From contig BBZU01000001.1 in the NCBI GenBank assembly GCA_001304995.1, forward strand, positions 1-64,000: DNA of 64,000 bases. The letters run 5' to 3'. A program made the translations under genes and the position numbers. Below are positions 44,045-54,141 of this stretch, one piece after another. The notes under the pieces were generated by a model. That model did no database searches, had not been told where the DNA came from, and worked only from the letters and a program-made list of their open reading frames with translations. Each line of letters begins with the position of its first letter. Positions within the stretch are counted from its first letter, which is position 1. The stretch comes from Clostridia bacterium UC5.1-1D10. Lineage in GTDB: Bacteria; Bacillota; Clostridia; Lachnospirales; Anaerotignaceae.

Positions 44045-45850
44045 TTATGTTCGTCTGTTCTGAATGATCTGCGCATCGGCCTCCCACTGAGGCATGGGAT
44101 GACTGAAACAGAATCCCTGGATTACATCACAATGGATTTCCTGCAGGGCGCGCACCTGTTCATCTGTTTCCACCCCTTCGGCAAGAATGGTCATATTCAG
44201 CTCATGCCCCACCTGGATCATGGCCTTCAATATGGCTGTGCCAATGGGTGTCGTCACATGATCCACCAGACCTTTATCCAGCTTGATCCCGTCGATGGGG
44301 TATTTTTGCAGATCATAAAAAGATGTAAAACCTTCGCCAAAGTCATCCAGGGCAACTCTGACGCCATATTTTTTCAGCGCAATGATATTCTGCCGAATCT
44401 GGGCGGCATTTCTGACAGAAACGCTTTCCGTGATCTCCAGAATCAGCAGTTCTCTTGGAAATGTAAATCCATTCATAATCTCCTGTACCTTCTGGACAAA
44501 ATCCGCTGCCGCAAAGGTATCACGGGAGAAATTACAGGAAACGAAAAAGGTATCTACACCTTCTTTCAAAAGACCCTTTAAGAAGAAGCATACCTCTTTC
44601 AGGCAGTAATAGTCAAATCGGCTGATCATTTTTTCCCGTTCCATAAGGGGAATAAACATACTGGGCAGCAATACGCCCTTTTGGGGGTGCTTCCAGCGGG
44701 AAAGAGCTTCCCCGCCCACCACGGCAAAATTTGCCGCATCCACATAGAACTGGATATATAATTGGAATTCTTTTTGGGCAAAGGCCTGTTCGATGCTGGC
44801 TCGCAGGTGACGCTCCTGCATGAACTGATCCATCATGCCTTTGGAGCAGCGCAGATACCTGCAATCCTCTTTTTCCGCTCCATAAGCTCCCTGAGAAGCC
44901 TGGAAAATGATTTCGTTAAGGTCTCTGTCCTCTGCTCTAAGGGCATAAATACCCGCATAAATATTGGTCTCGTAAGGCTTGCCATAGAGCTTTGCATAAT
45001 CATGGATTCTGTCCAAAATAGCCGTGAGCCATGCATCTGTTTTGTCTGTGCCGCCCGTAAGTTTCAGCATGATAAAGCCGTGTTCCGATACCCTTGCCAG
45101 AATATCGCTGTCCTGGGTATATTCCCCCAGAACAATAGCGCAGTAACGGAGGAATTCATCGGTTTCCTGTCCGCTGCTGAGTCTGCGCAGGCGGTCTGTA
45201 TCCACATAGAAATACACCGCCTGATACAGGTTACGATTTTTATCATTGATATATTGTTTATAATACCGTTCCAGATATTCCATATTCCCCAGTCCTGTGG
45301 TTTCGTCTGTTTCCGCATTCTGCTGGCTTTCTTTCAGTCTCCTGCGGTATCGGCGCACCGTCAGCAGCAGCACCGCCGCCATGACCAAAAGGGCAGCCCC
45401 CATGGCGCCCATTGTCCAGTACATCCCCTGGGTATTGGGCTGCGTTTCCACAGAAGCCATCAAAAGCCCCGTCACTTCCGCAGGAGACACCTGTTCCAGA
45501 TAAGCCCGCAAGTTCGACTGAAAGGCGTCGGGAGCGGCTTCCGTAAAGTAGAGGGTATAAGCATTTTCTCCGGGAAAAAGCGTAACGACGCCGGTATTTT
45601 CCAGCTGTTCCTCCTCTGCTTCATAGCCAGAAAACAGGTCTACCTGCTTCTGCTGGGCTAGCTCCTCCCGGTGGTCTGTGCCATCTGCCTCATAATATAC
45701 GATTTCATATGTACTTTGGTCAGAAAATTCCGCCAGCAGCTCTGGGATGACCCCCGCATAGGTCTGGGTATCTTTATCAAAATACTCCAAAGGATAGGCG
45801 TCGGGATTTCCCGCAACATAAATCAAAGTCTTTTCTTCCACAGTCAGCAC
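44045..45850 (-). CDS. EAL phosphodiesterase with partial solute-binding-protein domain
   Basis: 601 residues if GTG 45850 is the start (no good ribosome-binding site). The N-terminal 120 residues look like the second half of a family-3 solute-binding domain, followed by one membrane helix (W-T-M-G-A-M-G-A-A-L-L-V-M-A-A-V-L), a degenerate GGDEF domain (R-V-S-E-H-G-F) and a complete EAL domain (G-E-A-L-S-R-W, S-C-N-F-S, L-E-I-T-E-S, L-D-D-F-G-E-G-F-T-S, K-L-D-K-G, A-E-G-V-E-T). There is no signal peptide and only half a binding domain, so the 5' end seems lost. The stop of the DivIVA-like gene lies 9 nt upstream. Confidence 0.82.
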   Translation of the reverse strand: MLTVEEKTLIYVAGNPDAYPLEYFDKDTQTYAGVIPELLAEFSDQSTYEIVYYEADGTDHREELAQQKQVDLFSGYEAEEEQLENTGVVTLFPGENAYTLYFTEAAPDAFQSNLRAYLEQVSPAEVTGLLMASVETQPNTQGMYWTMGAMGAALLVMAAVLLLTVRRYRRRLKESQQNAETDETTGLGNMEYLERYYKQYINDKNRNLYQAVYFYVDTDRLRRLSSGQETDEFLRYCAIVLGEYTQDSDILARVSEHGFIMLKLTGGTDKTDAWLTAILDRIHDYAKLYGKPYETNIYAGIYALRAEDRDLNEIIFQASQGAYGAEKEDCRYLRCSKGMMDQFMQERHLRASIEQAFAQKEFQLYIQFYVDAANFAVVGGEALSRWKHPQKGVLLPSMFIPLMEREKMISRFDYYCLKEVCFFLKGLLKEGVDTFFVSCNFSRDTFAAADFVQKVQEIMNGFTFPRELLILEITESVSVRNAAQIRQNIIALKKYGVRVALDDFGEGFTSFYDLQKYPIDGIKLDKGLVDHVTTPIGTAILKAMIQVGHELNMTILAEGVETDEQVRALQEIHCDVIQGFCFSHPMPQWEADAQIIQNRRT

Positions 45851-45858
45851 CTCTGTCT

Positions 45859-46371
45859 TTACGCTTCTTCCGTAGGGTTCCTTTCAAACAAAGTCATGTT
45901 ATGACGAGGACAGGCGGATTTCACCGTCCGAATCTGCATTTCCACTTCCTCAGACTGGGCATCCATGGACTGAAGCATGCCGCAGACCATTTCACGCACT
46001 TTCGCAATCTGTTTATGATACTGATTCAGTTCTTTTGCCCCTTCTTCCAGTTTTTTCTCCCATTCCGCGCGCTCTTCCTGCATTTTTGCCCGGGTTCCTG
46101 CTGAAGCTCATCCTTATACCGAACAGCCTCCATGAGAGCTGAAGCAACATTCATCTGTTCTTTCTTCTGCTCCTCCAGTTCTTTTCTCACACGGCTCAGT
46201 TCTTTTTCCAGAGCGGCAATCTGTGTGCGGTACTGCTCCTCCTGGGTTTTCTGTTCCGTCACTTTTTCCGCCAGTTTTTCGGAAAATTCTTCTTCCATCA
46301 TGGTGATATATTCATAAACACTGGCTTTTTTGTAGCCCCAAAAACCTTTTTTTCAGTTGATCTAATTTCAT
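45859..46371 (-). pseudogene. DivIVA-like coiled-coil protein, two frameshifts
   Basis: 170 residues after correction. ATG 46371 follows GGGAGG. The start M-K-L-D-Q-L-K-K-R-F-L-G-Y-K-K-A-S-V-Y-E-Y-I resembles the DivIVA N-terminal domain (F-x-G-Y-x-x-x-x-V-x-x-F/Y), followed by a long charged coiled coil (about 25-150). One G too many at GGGG near 46337 and one C too few near 46091 cancel each other. DivIVA-like proteins mark curved membrane such as poles and septa. Lying between a polysaccharide synthase and two phosphodiesterases, it may place the synthase at the pole. That role is inference. Confidence 0.65.
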
Positions 46372-46386
46372 ATGAAAACCTCCCTT

Positions 46387-47788
46387 TTATTTGAACCGTA
46401 TCTTTTTCCGTTCGATCCTGCCCCAAGCGTGTTTCCGATGGCGGTATCCCACCAGAGCCGTTGCCCGCACCCACGCCAGCACCAGACGCAGACAGGAAAC
46501 CTCCACCATACAAAGCCCGATGGCTTTGAGCACATCGGAAAAGGACAGCTTCAAGTCCACCGTATAAATGCGGGCAAAAAAACGCCGTCAGCGACAAAAT
46601 AGCGGAGTACACCACATAAATGACGAAAAACAGTATCATAAATGGCACATTAATCAGGTCTACGGCAAATGCCAGAGCAATGGTGAGAATCCCAAAGACC
46701 TCAATATAAGGTGAAAGCAGCTCATAGACCAGAAAATACAGATAGGAAATCAATCCCACAAGGCCATATTTCGGATTCAGGAAAATACGTCTGTGGCGCA
46801 TCATGCTCTGGAACAGCCCGATATGCCACCGTCTGCGCTGTTTGCACAAATCCCCCAGTTTCTCCGGCGCCTGTGTCCAGCAGACGGCATCTGTGGCATA
46901 GCGGATACGATAAGGGATGCTATTTTCCCTGCAATATACATGAAGCTTTACCACCAATTCCATATCTTCACCGATGGTGCCGGGATCATATCCCCCTGCT
47001 TCCACAACGGTGTTTTTATGAAACAACCCAAAAGCGCCGGAAATGATAATACTGCCGTTGAATCGGTCAAAAAGTATCCTTGCTGCCAGAAAAGAACGGT
47101 CATACTCCAACACCTGCATACAGGGGATGATCTGGTCGGGCATACGATAAGACACCACATGTCCGTCGTGGATTTCCGTTCCGTTGCAGGGACGGACAAC
47201 GCCGCCTACTGCCACCACACTGCCGTCCTCCAACACAGGACGGACAATCTTTTCCAGTGAATCATACTGAAGCACCGAATCGGCGTCCATACAGATGAAA
47301 TAGGGATATTTCGCCGCATTGATGCCCATATTCAAAGCGTCTGCCTTGCCGCCGTTTTTCTTGCGGATGAGAGTAATGGGCACCTTCCATTCGTAGCTTT
47401 CATAAATAACTTCCTCAGGTTGGCAGGGGATCTTCCGCTGTATGGGGCGGCTGATCTGCTGCATGTGAAAAGCATCCCGCACCACTTTGGATGTGTCGTC
47501 GCTGGAACCGTCGTCCACAACGACAATCTCATACAATTTATAGTCCAAAGCAAGCAAAGAACCGATGCTTGCCTCAATGGTCACTTCCTCGTTATAGGCA
47601 GGCACCACAATGGTAACGGGCACATAATATTCCCCCAGCAGTTCGTTTTTCAGCTGGTTCCGCCGCTTCATTTTATACAGCTCGGAAGTGCCGACAGTCA
47701 CCGCCAGAAACAGAAAACTGGCATAACCGATCATATAGAGGACGAAAAAGATACCGACGCCATCAAAAAATTGTTTAAACGCATCCAT
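46387..47788 (-). CDS. Processive family-2 glycosyltransferase (polysaccharide synthase-like), one frameshift near the C-terminus
   Basis: 466 residues after correction. Membrane helix, then the GT2 catalytic domain: V-P-A-Y-N-E-E near 65, V-D-D-G-S-S-D-D near 93, C-M-D-A-D-S near 168, G-E-D-M-E-L near 278 and Q317-R-R-R-W321, the set of processive beta-glycan synthases (cellulose, hyaluronan, poly-GlcNAc type). Three to four membrane helices follow. A run of seven T at 46575-46581 shifts the last 60 residues; six T restores A-F-F-A-R-I-Y and a basic tail ending at TAA 46387. It has no PilZ domain, so cyclic-di-GMP control would act by transcription or through another protein. Confidence 0.9.
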
Positions 47789-47794
47789 GCCCCT

Positions 47795-48893
47795 TTACAC
47801 CTCCAGACTTTGCAGTTTGCGGGATTCCAGCCGATACATGAGCATTTCTCTGGCATAGCGGTCACTGCCTGCGGTAATGTCCACCACATCGCCATAGTTC
47901 ACATGGAGATGCTCCAGACTTTGGGCTGCGGCATAGCGCACATACCAGTTGCTGCTGTGGAGGCTTCTTTCAACGCTCCAACCACTGCTTTTCCTTCATA
48001 AGACGCCAGAGAAGATGCCGCCACTGTGGCAAACTCCCATTTGGTCGCGTCCTTATCCTCCACAAATGCCAGCAAAGGCCCATATGCTGGTTCATAGGGA
48101 TATTTGCCGCAGTACCGAATCGCCGCCAGACGCAGCTCTTTATCGGCTTTTTTGTCCATCATAATTTCGTACATCTCCCGCTGATAATCACCGGAACGAA
48201 ACCGGATATAATTCAATATGGCAAGCTGGGTATGTGGAGAATAACGAGTCATTTTCTTCCACAGCTGCTCAATGAGGGCGTGATAATCTCCCGTATAGGA
48301 AAGGAGCCCTTCGGTAATGAGTTTTTCATGGAGAAACACACTGCCGTCATCGGCAATGCGGAGGCTTCCGCCACAATTTCCGGCGTTCCCAAATGGTACA
48401 GGGCCTGTAAAGCATTGAAACGGCAGTAGAGATTATTTTTCTTTACATAATCCAGCAAAATATCCTGCAAAGAGTCCATTGCCATCTGTTTATCCGCCGT
48501 ATAGCAGGAAAGGAAATAGGCAAAATATCCTGCCTGCATATTTTCCTTATCCCGATAGATCGCCGCCATATAAATGACCACAGGCCGGATCTGATGACGA
48601 TATTCCCGATACAGGGCGGGGTTCTGCTCCATATCCTCCTGCAAAACCTGATGGAATGCCATCAAATGATTGATATGGGAAAGTTTATGCCGCAGCTCCT
48701 CCAGATGGGATTCCTCCACTTTTTTCCCTGCCGCCAGACGGGAAATCTGGGCATCTATTTTGCGCTTGATCTTCAGGCATCGTTTCTGCATACGGGATTC
48801 GCTGCCTTTCAGGAGCAAATTATAAACGATGTTAAAGACGATCATGCTGGCACAAACGGCGCCGTAGATATAGATCATAAATTCAACTTTCAT
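47795..48893 (-). pseudogene. Membrane-anchored HEAT-repeat-like protein, two frameshifts
   Basis: About 366 residues after correction. ATG 48893 follows AAAGGAG. One N-terminal membrane helix (I-Y-I-Y-G-A-V-C-A-S-M-I-V-F), then a cytoplasmic helical solenoid with HEAT-like repeats (A-L-Q-A-L-Y-H-L-G-T-P-E, R-L-A-A-I-R-Y-C-G-K, W-Y-V-R-Y-A-A-A-Q-S-L). Missing bases near 48350 and at about 47970 break it. Similar solenoids sit beside GT2 synthases in other c-di-GMP-controlled polysaccharide clusters. It probably scaffolds the synthase. The GT2 gene starts 7 nt after its stop. Confidence 0.72.
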
Positions 48894-48921
48894 ATATCCG
48901 CTCCTTTCTTTTCGTGATATG

Positions 48922-51040
48922 TCAGCGGCCGCTCCAAGCCGCCTGCAAAACATCATAAGATTTTTTCAGACGTTCGTGGTATTCCGTATGTTTTTCCCAG
49001 CCTTCCAGAGGGAAAGACGCCATGGAGATACGCCCCTGGGTATGGCCCGCCACAGCTGCACCCACGAACATTTCGTCAATCTGCATATATTCCACACCAT
49101 AATGTTCATAGTAATCATCGTGTATCATTTTTTCGGCGGGATTGGAGAAATTCAGAAGCCCCCAGGGAATCCGCATTTCCACGCCATCTGCCGTAAAACA
49201 GAAGTCCGCCAGAGAATCAAAGGCAGGAGAATCCGGGTCTGCATTGCCATAGCGCAGTTTTCCCGTTTCGTAAGTGGGCATGGCAACCCAATGGCCCACG
49301 GCCTTTGGTTCCGACCATTCCAGAATGGAACGGATGGGACGGAACACAGGAGAATCCTTTTCCCGCCAGTTGTCCTGTTCATAAGGATTTTCATAAGCCG
49401 TTTCGTAGGCATACATAATCCAAAGGCTCTCATAACGCTCCTGCACCAGCACACGGCTGTTATCCTTGCCGTCAATGGTCACCACAAAGTCACAGCCTCT
49501 TTCAAAGGAAATCTTCTTTTCTTCCCAGTAGGTACTGCCCGTTTTAGGCGTGGTATCAATGGAAAGATACAGAACGTCTTTTTCCGGCGAAAATCCATCC
49601 ACATAGAAATACAGATACTTTTCGTCATAATCCATATACAAATCCATGCCGTCAGATGACCAGACAGGCTCTTTGCCCTGCCATTCGGCGGCATTGCCGT
49701 CCACCGTGCAGACTCCTTCGCCGCTTCCCAGCCAGAACTGCATCAAACCGTAATTCTGTCCGTCTGTCTGTACGTCCTGCCAGTTATCTACGCCCAAACT
49801 GTAATTGGCATAGACCGTATTCCAAGTGTTTCTGTCCCACACATCCTGCCAGGTGGACACATAGCCCCCGATCCAGCCGGCACCTCGCATTTTCTGCCAC
49901 AGTTCCACAAGGGCTTCCCCCTGCCGCTGTTCATTCAAAGGAGGATGGTTTTACACCACAGGCATTCTGGCAGTGGAGAAACCAAAACCAACTGCCGCCA
50001 CCGGCACTGTATGATACCGATTGAGCAAAGTCAGATAGCCGCTGTATAAGTCCCCTGTTTCCAGTCCTGTGAGCAGTTCCCCCAGCTCTGCCCGCTGTGC
50101 CTGCGTGAAATACTTCTGATAGTCCGGGCAAAGGGTTTCCAGACGATAAGAAGCGAAATACCCGGACAATAGTTCCGCGGAAGCGCCGATATGCTCCATA
50201 TCCACCTGATTGTATGTATCAAAACGGGCGTTATACAGTGTGTCATAAGCAAAAGGATCATCCCAAGGGGAATTGACAAAGGAAATGAGCCGCTGCTCTT
50301 TATATTTATTGCTTTCGTAAGCGGTCACCTGATCCATGAGTTTTGCCATGGCTGTTTCAAAACGGGTGGCTTCCGGTTTGGTGTAGAAATAAGTGCCTTG
50401 GTAAGAAGTCTCTCCCAAAGTGCTGTTATTGGTATAGGCGATGATGCCGCTGTCCCATTCGTGACCCAGCAAATAGAGGGGAAACATCCCACTGATACCA
50501 TCCAGTGCCTGTAAAATCCCCCAATTCGATGGCTCTGTTGCCATGGATGACGTCCACGGCTTTGATGCCGTTTTCCAGCAGGAGATCCACAAATTCCTCC
50601 TGATAAATGTCCTCTGCCCCATAATTGGCACGGTCAGGCACCGACAGCCCCTGCAACAGGTACAAGGGCTTTTCTTTTGTGGTGTTATAGTCATAAAGTG
50701 CCTCATAAAAATCCGCGGCCATGACCGTATAGACCCGAATGGTATTGGCGCCTATTTCACCGATCTGTTCCAGCCAGCGGGTATAATCTTCATAGGTGGG
50801 CACAAAGTCCAGCATGGCTTCGCCGGGGATGTTGGAGGACAAATCCACACCCCGTATCTCCATGGTTTTCCATGTGTCCCCATCTAAATACTGTATCTCT
50901 TTTCCCTGAGTGCGGAAATTGGCTGTGACAGATACCTCCGGTTTGAAATCCACATAGATTCCACGATAGTACACAAGGTATCCCATCCCTGCCAGAAGGA
51001 GGACAACTGCCAGAGAAGCGAGAATGAACCGTTTCATCAT
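48922..51040 (-). pseudogene. Exported TIM-barrel glycosidase-like protein with C-terminal beta domain, frameshift plus in-frame stop
   Basis: About 705 residues after correction. ATG 51040 follows AGGAGG. Signal-anchor helix, then a glycoside-hydrolase-type barrel (G-V-D-L-S-S-N-I-P-G, G-E-I-G-A-N-T-I-R-V-Y, L-L-L-E-N-G-I-K), and at about 430-690 a CBM9/DOMON-like beta domain (W-S-S-D-G-M-D-L-Y-M-D-Y-D). I cannot assign a GH family. One G too many at GGGGG near 50516 breaks it, and a TAA at 49951-49953 replaces what should be Tyr in P-V-V-Y-N-H-P-P. Likely to trim or bind the polysaccharide made by the neighbouring GT2. Confidence 0.68.
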
Positions 51041-51052
51041 TTCACATACCTC

Positions 51053-52581
51053 CTATTCCACCCATTGGGTTGCTGTCTTGGACTGGTGACAATACTGCCG
51101 CAGGCTTTCGATGTTTTCATCCAGCCACGCTGCTCGTTTCAGCATGAAATCCACCATCCATTCCACCGCTTCGGCATGACTGGAAGGGTTCACATCCTCC
51201 AATGTCTGCCCCGCCGCCGGTCTGCGCCGCTGCATGGTGGTCAGGTCTGTGGTGTCATAACTGAAGCCCCACACCTCATCATTGCGGGCAATGGCAGGCC
51301 CAAGGTACGCAAGGGTCTCTTCTATATAATTGGTCAAATATTCATCAGAAAGATAAGTCTGCCGCAGTTCTTTATACCGGTCCAGCACCCGCTCCAAAAA
51401 ATCCTCATCTTTCATCAAGGCGCCGTACCAACCTCTGTTCTGGAGATACAAACGGTCATAGGAAAAGGGGCGGATGTAGTTATCCAGCATATTGTTATAG
51501 TCCCAGACAGGGCCTACCGTCAAATGTCCCCGCACATCCCGATAGAAATAGGTAGAACGGGAGAACACGTCATTGTTCAGCAAAAATTCCTGAAGCACAT
51601 AATAGTCCACAAAGAAATCCACATTCAGTTCTTTCTCATAGTCATACTGACCGGAAACCATATCCGAGGAAAAAAAGTTCCCGCTCGATACGGCTGATGT
51701 CCCGCTGGATATAATTCAAACGCCGGGGCTCTGGTATTCTTCCTGGGGATACAGCACCTGTATGCCTGTGGAAGACACCACATGCTCCGGGTCATCCTCC
51801 ATGGTGGAAAATTCCATTTCGTATGTATACTGGGTATAGTTGTTGATGGCGTTGCCGTCTTCCAGTGCATCCATGCGGACGATATAACTGGTCTGGTCAT
51901 TGCCTTCCTCATAATCACTGAGGTTCACCCGATAATCCCCTTCCTTGATGGTTTCTATGAGGAGATAAACCCCCTGATATTCTCCGTTAAGGATGACTTC
52001 ACAGAAACGCACTTCCGGCGCATAGCCCATGATTTCCGCGGAAATATTCATCCACATATAGTTACGGATGAGGGTTTTATCCAGAAATGGGCCATGGAGT
52101 GCCCAGTCGCTTTCTTTGCTCATACCCAAAAGGGGCAAATCTCGATTGACAAGTCCCTCCGCATCCTCCACCAGCTTCACACGATAGCTCTTTTTATTGA
52201 AATAGCGGGAGGAGTTGCCTCTGACACGAATCATGATGTTGCTTTCCATGTCCGGCGCATCTGTGGGATGATGGTTCTGCTTTTCATCACTCATGACAGA
52301 CAGTTTGCCGGAAATCATGGTGCTTCCATCGGATGCGGTTGTGAAGCCGATTTCCTGATGATGTTCATCGGTGATGGGATTGCCGGGGATTGCCACGCCG
52401 CCGGTATCAATGACCAGCAAAGGCAGATGGGTGCATCGCAGTCGCATCCTGCGTCAGGCTGACGGGCAGTAAGATGCTGATGCACCCGTTTTTCCGGGTT
52501 TTCGGTATCCACGTTGTCGGCAAGAAATACCGCAAGCAGTACCAGCACCATTGCAGCAATCCCTGCAATACGATATTTCAT
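51053..52581 (-). pseudogene. CotH-family (atypical kinase) protein, exported, three frameshifts
   Basis: About 509 residues after correction. ATG 52581 follows GGGAGG; N-terminal membrane helix or signal. The CotH signature R-V-R-G-N-S-S-R-Y-F-N-K-K-S-Y-R-V-K-L is present (lysine of the kinase-like fold), with W-A-L-H-G-P-F-x-D near 190, and D-Y-N-N-M-L-D-N near 355, probably the metal-binding loop. CotH phosphorylates spore-coat proteins in Bacillus. Lesions: a missing C near 52450, a missing C at CCCC near 51727 and an extra T in the run of seven at 51671-51677. CotH, DUF4956 and VTC genes recur together in bacteria, as here. Confidence 0.82.
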
Positions 52582-52596
52582 TTTCCTCGCCTCCCA

Positions 52597-53292
52597 TCAA
52601 CTGCTGATTTCGTCGTTCTGCATCACCATATTGCAGTATTCGATATTGCCGATCTCATAGATGGCATCGGTGATGCTTTTTCCTTTCATATTTCCTTTTG
52701 CAGTATTTCCGGCTTTATCCAGAATCCGCTTACTGATTTCATAAATAAATTCCACACTGTTTTCTGTGGTGTTCTTTACCCGCAGGTTTGCTTTCCGGGC
52801 AAAATACTGGAACATCAGAGCTTCAATCCGTGGCTCATTGACCCTTGCGGTACGGATGATGAACAGCACGCGGTTGTCGTTTTTGATGCGTCCGAAAATG
52901 AGCAGAATCAAAAATGTGAATGCCCCGCCGATACCGGCAATGAGGAAATCGCCGGAACCACAGCAAATACCTGTGACAATGGTCCAGAAAATATAAACAG
53001 TGTCACGGGAATCCTTGATGGCAGTACGGAAACGGACGATGGACAGCGCACCCACCATACCAAGGGACAAAGCGATGTTATTGCCAATGACGATCATAAC
53101 TGCCGTTGTGATAACCGTCAGGGCCATGAGGGAAACATTGAATTTTCTGCTGTAAATGCTGCCTTCGTGGGAGATCATATAGGACAGGTAGATCAAAAAA
53201 CCCACCAATGTTGCCACTGCCATACGCAGGATAATGGTCTGCAAATCCAATTGCCCCGTGCTCTACAAAAACTCCAGTAATACTTTTCTCAT
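52597..53292 (-). CDS. DUF4956 membrane protein with an amber codon at position 10
   Basis: 231 residues if the TAG is read. ATG 53292 has AGGAGG 8 nt ahead and is in frame with the conserved body, but codon 10 (53265-53263) is TAG. TTG 53250 would avoid it but has no ribosome-binding site. Four membrane helices, the hallmark L-S-L-G-M-V-G-A-L-S-I-V-R-F-R-T-A-I-K, then a cytoplasmic ferredoxin-like domain. Function unknown; it constantly accompanies VTC-type polyphosphate polymerases and CotH kinases. A CAG-to-TAG change would explain the stop. Confidence 0.85.
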
Positions 53293-53304
53293 AAGACATT
53301 CCTC

Positions 53305-54000
53305 CTATAACGCAAACTTCATGGTGGCGCTCCGCGCCAGACAATATTTGCTCACTGACAATTCTGAACGATTGGCTTCGTTGACCAGCTCTTTGATATA
53401 ACTGAGCAGAAAGCCGTTATATTTCACTTCCAGCACACCGTTGAATTTATCCAGCACCGGATACATATTCAGATCCGGCGCAAACAGATCCATATGGGTT
53501 TCTGTTGCCTCAATCTGGTGGTCAAAGGTGATGCGGATTTTATTTTCCTTAGCAATATAGGCTTTCCGCTTATATTCCACAATGGTTTTGGGGCGATAAC
53601 ACTGCATGTGCATCAGCCCATAGCACTCCGCCGCAAAAGGATCTGGATATTTCAACAGGCTGTGATACCTGCCTTTGGTCAGTTCTATGGCATCCTCTCG
53701 GGACACCCGCAGGGAACGCTTTTTCTGATAGCTGCCTTCCTTCTGCTTCATTTCCAGCATGGCAAAATCAGCGGCAGGGCCATAAGTCCTGAGACGGATT
53801 TTCCGCCGCAGTTCCAGACCATCAATCTTCGCCTCATAATCCCGCTCATGGATGGTATCAAAGTACAGGGAACGGATATTGTAGCCGTTTGCGCCGTTAT
53901 GGGCATCCTGTATCATGACCTGATCCAGCTGACCGGAAAGTTTTTTCATATCAAAAAGGGTCATAAAATATTTCTTTTCCTGACGATATACCTCGTTCAA
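53305..54000 (-). CDS. VTC-domain polyphosphate polymerase-like protein
   Basis: 231 residues from TTG 54000, placed 7 nt after GGGAGG; no ATG fits. VTC tunnel-domain signatures: R-Q-E-K-K-Y-F at the start, Y-N-I-R-S-L-Y-F-D-T, R-R-K-I-R-L-R-T-Y-G, M-L-E-M-K-Q-K-E-G-x-x-x-K-K-R and V-L-E-V-K-Y-N-G-F. The basic residues lining the tunnel and the two acidic metal ligands are present. Yeast Vtc4 makes polyphosphate from ATP. First gene after the cyclic-di-GMP riboswitch; overlaps nothing and is followed by DUF4956 after 12 nt. Confidence 0.88.
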   Translation of the reverse strand: MNEVYRQEKKYFMTLFDMKKLSGQLDQVMIQDAHNGANGYNIRSLYFDTIHERDYEAKIDGLELRRKIRLRTYGPAADFAMLEMKQKEGSYQKKRSLRVSREDAIELTKGRYHSLLKYPDPFAAECYGLMHMQCYRPKTIVEYKRKAYIAKENKIRITFDHQIEATETHMDLFAPDLNMYPVLDKFNGVLEVKYNGFLLSYIKELVNEANRSELSVSKYCLARSATMKFAL

Positions 54001-54015
54001 ATCACATTCCTCCCA

Positions 54016-54063
54016 AAAGAAAAAGCCGCAAAAATCAGGCACAGGGATGCCAGTCATTTTTGC
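54016..54063 (-). terminator. Regulated terminator of the cyclic-di-GMP riboswitch
   Basis: GCAAAAAT pairs with ATTTTTGC around an inner GGCA/TGCC hairpin, followed by GGCTTTTTCTTTT. It begins 2 nt after the aptamer and ends 15 nt before the VTC start codon. The aptamer's 5' strand GGCAAAAT could also pair with the terminator's falling arm, which would favour ligand-induced termination (OFF), but I cannot settle the direction. Confidence 0.8.
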
Positions 54064-54065
54064 AG

Positions 54066-54138
54066 CTTGGCGATCGTAGCAGTTCCCTGCCGTAGACTCA
54101 TAGCTTTGCGTCATCGTTTTTCAACGATTTTGCCAAAG
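54066..54138 (-). promoter_or_regulatory. Cyclic-di-GMP-I (GEMM-I) riboswitch aptamer
   Basis: On the minus strand: outer stem TTGGC...GCCAAG, first hairpin ATCGTT-GAAA-AACGAT with its GAAA tetraloop (54128-54113), the invariant linker GACGCAAAGC (54112-54103), and second hairpin CTACGGCA...TGCTACG with the tetraloop-receptor side. All conserved parts of the class are in order. It sits 3 nt after the stop codon of the diguanylate cyclase gene and directly before the VTC-DUF4956-CotH-GT2 genes, so it divides the operon into a synthase part and an output part. Confidence 0.92.
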
Positions 54139-54141
54139 GAT

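Noticed and set aside
54000-54114. Upstream extension of the VTC gene to an ATG at 54114
   Set aside because: This would translate through the c-di-GMP aptamer and terminator; TTG 54000 with GGGAGG is the better start.
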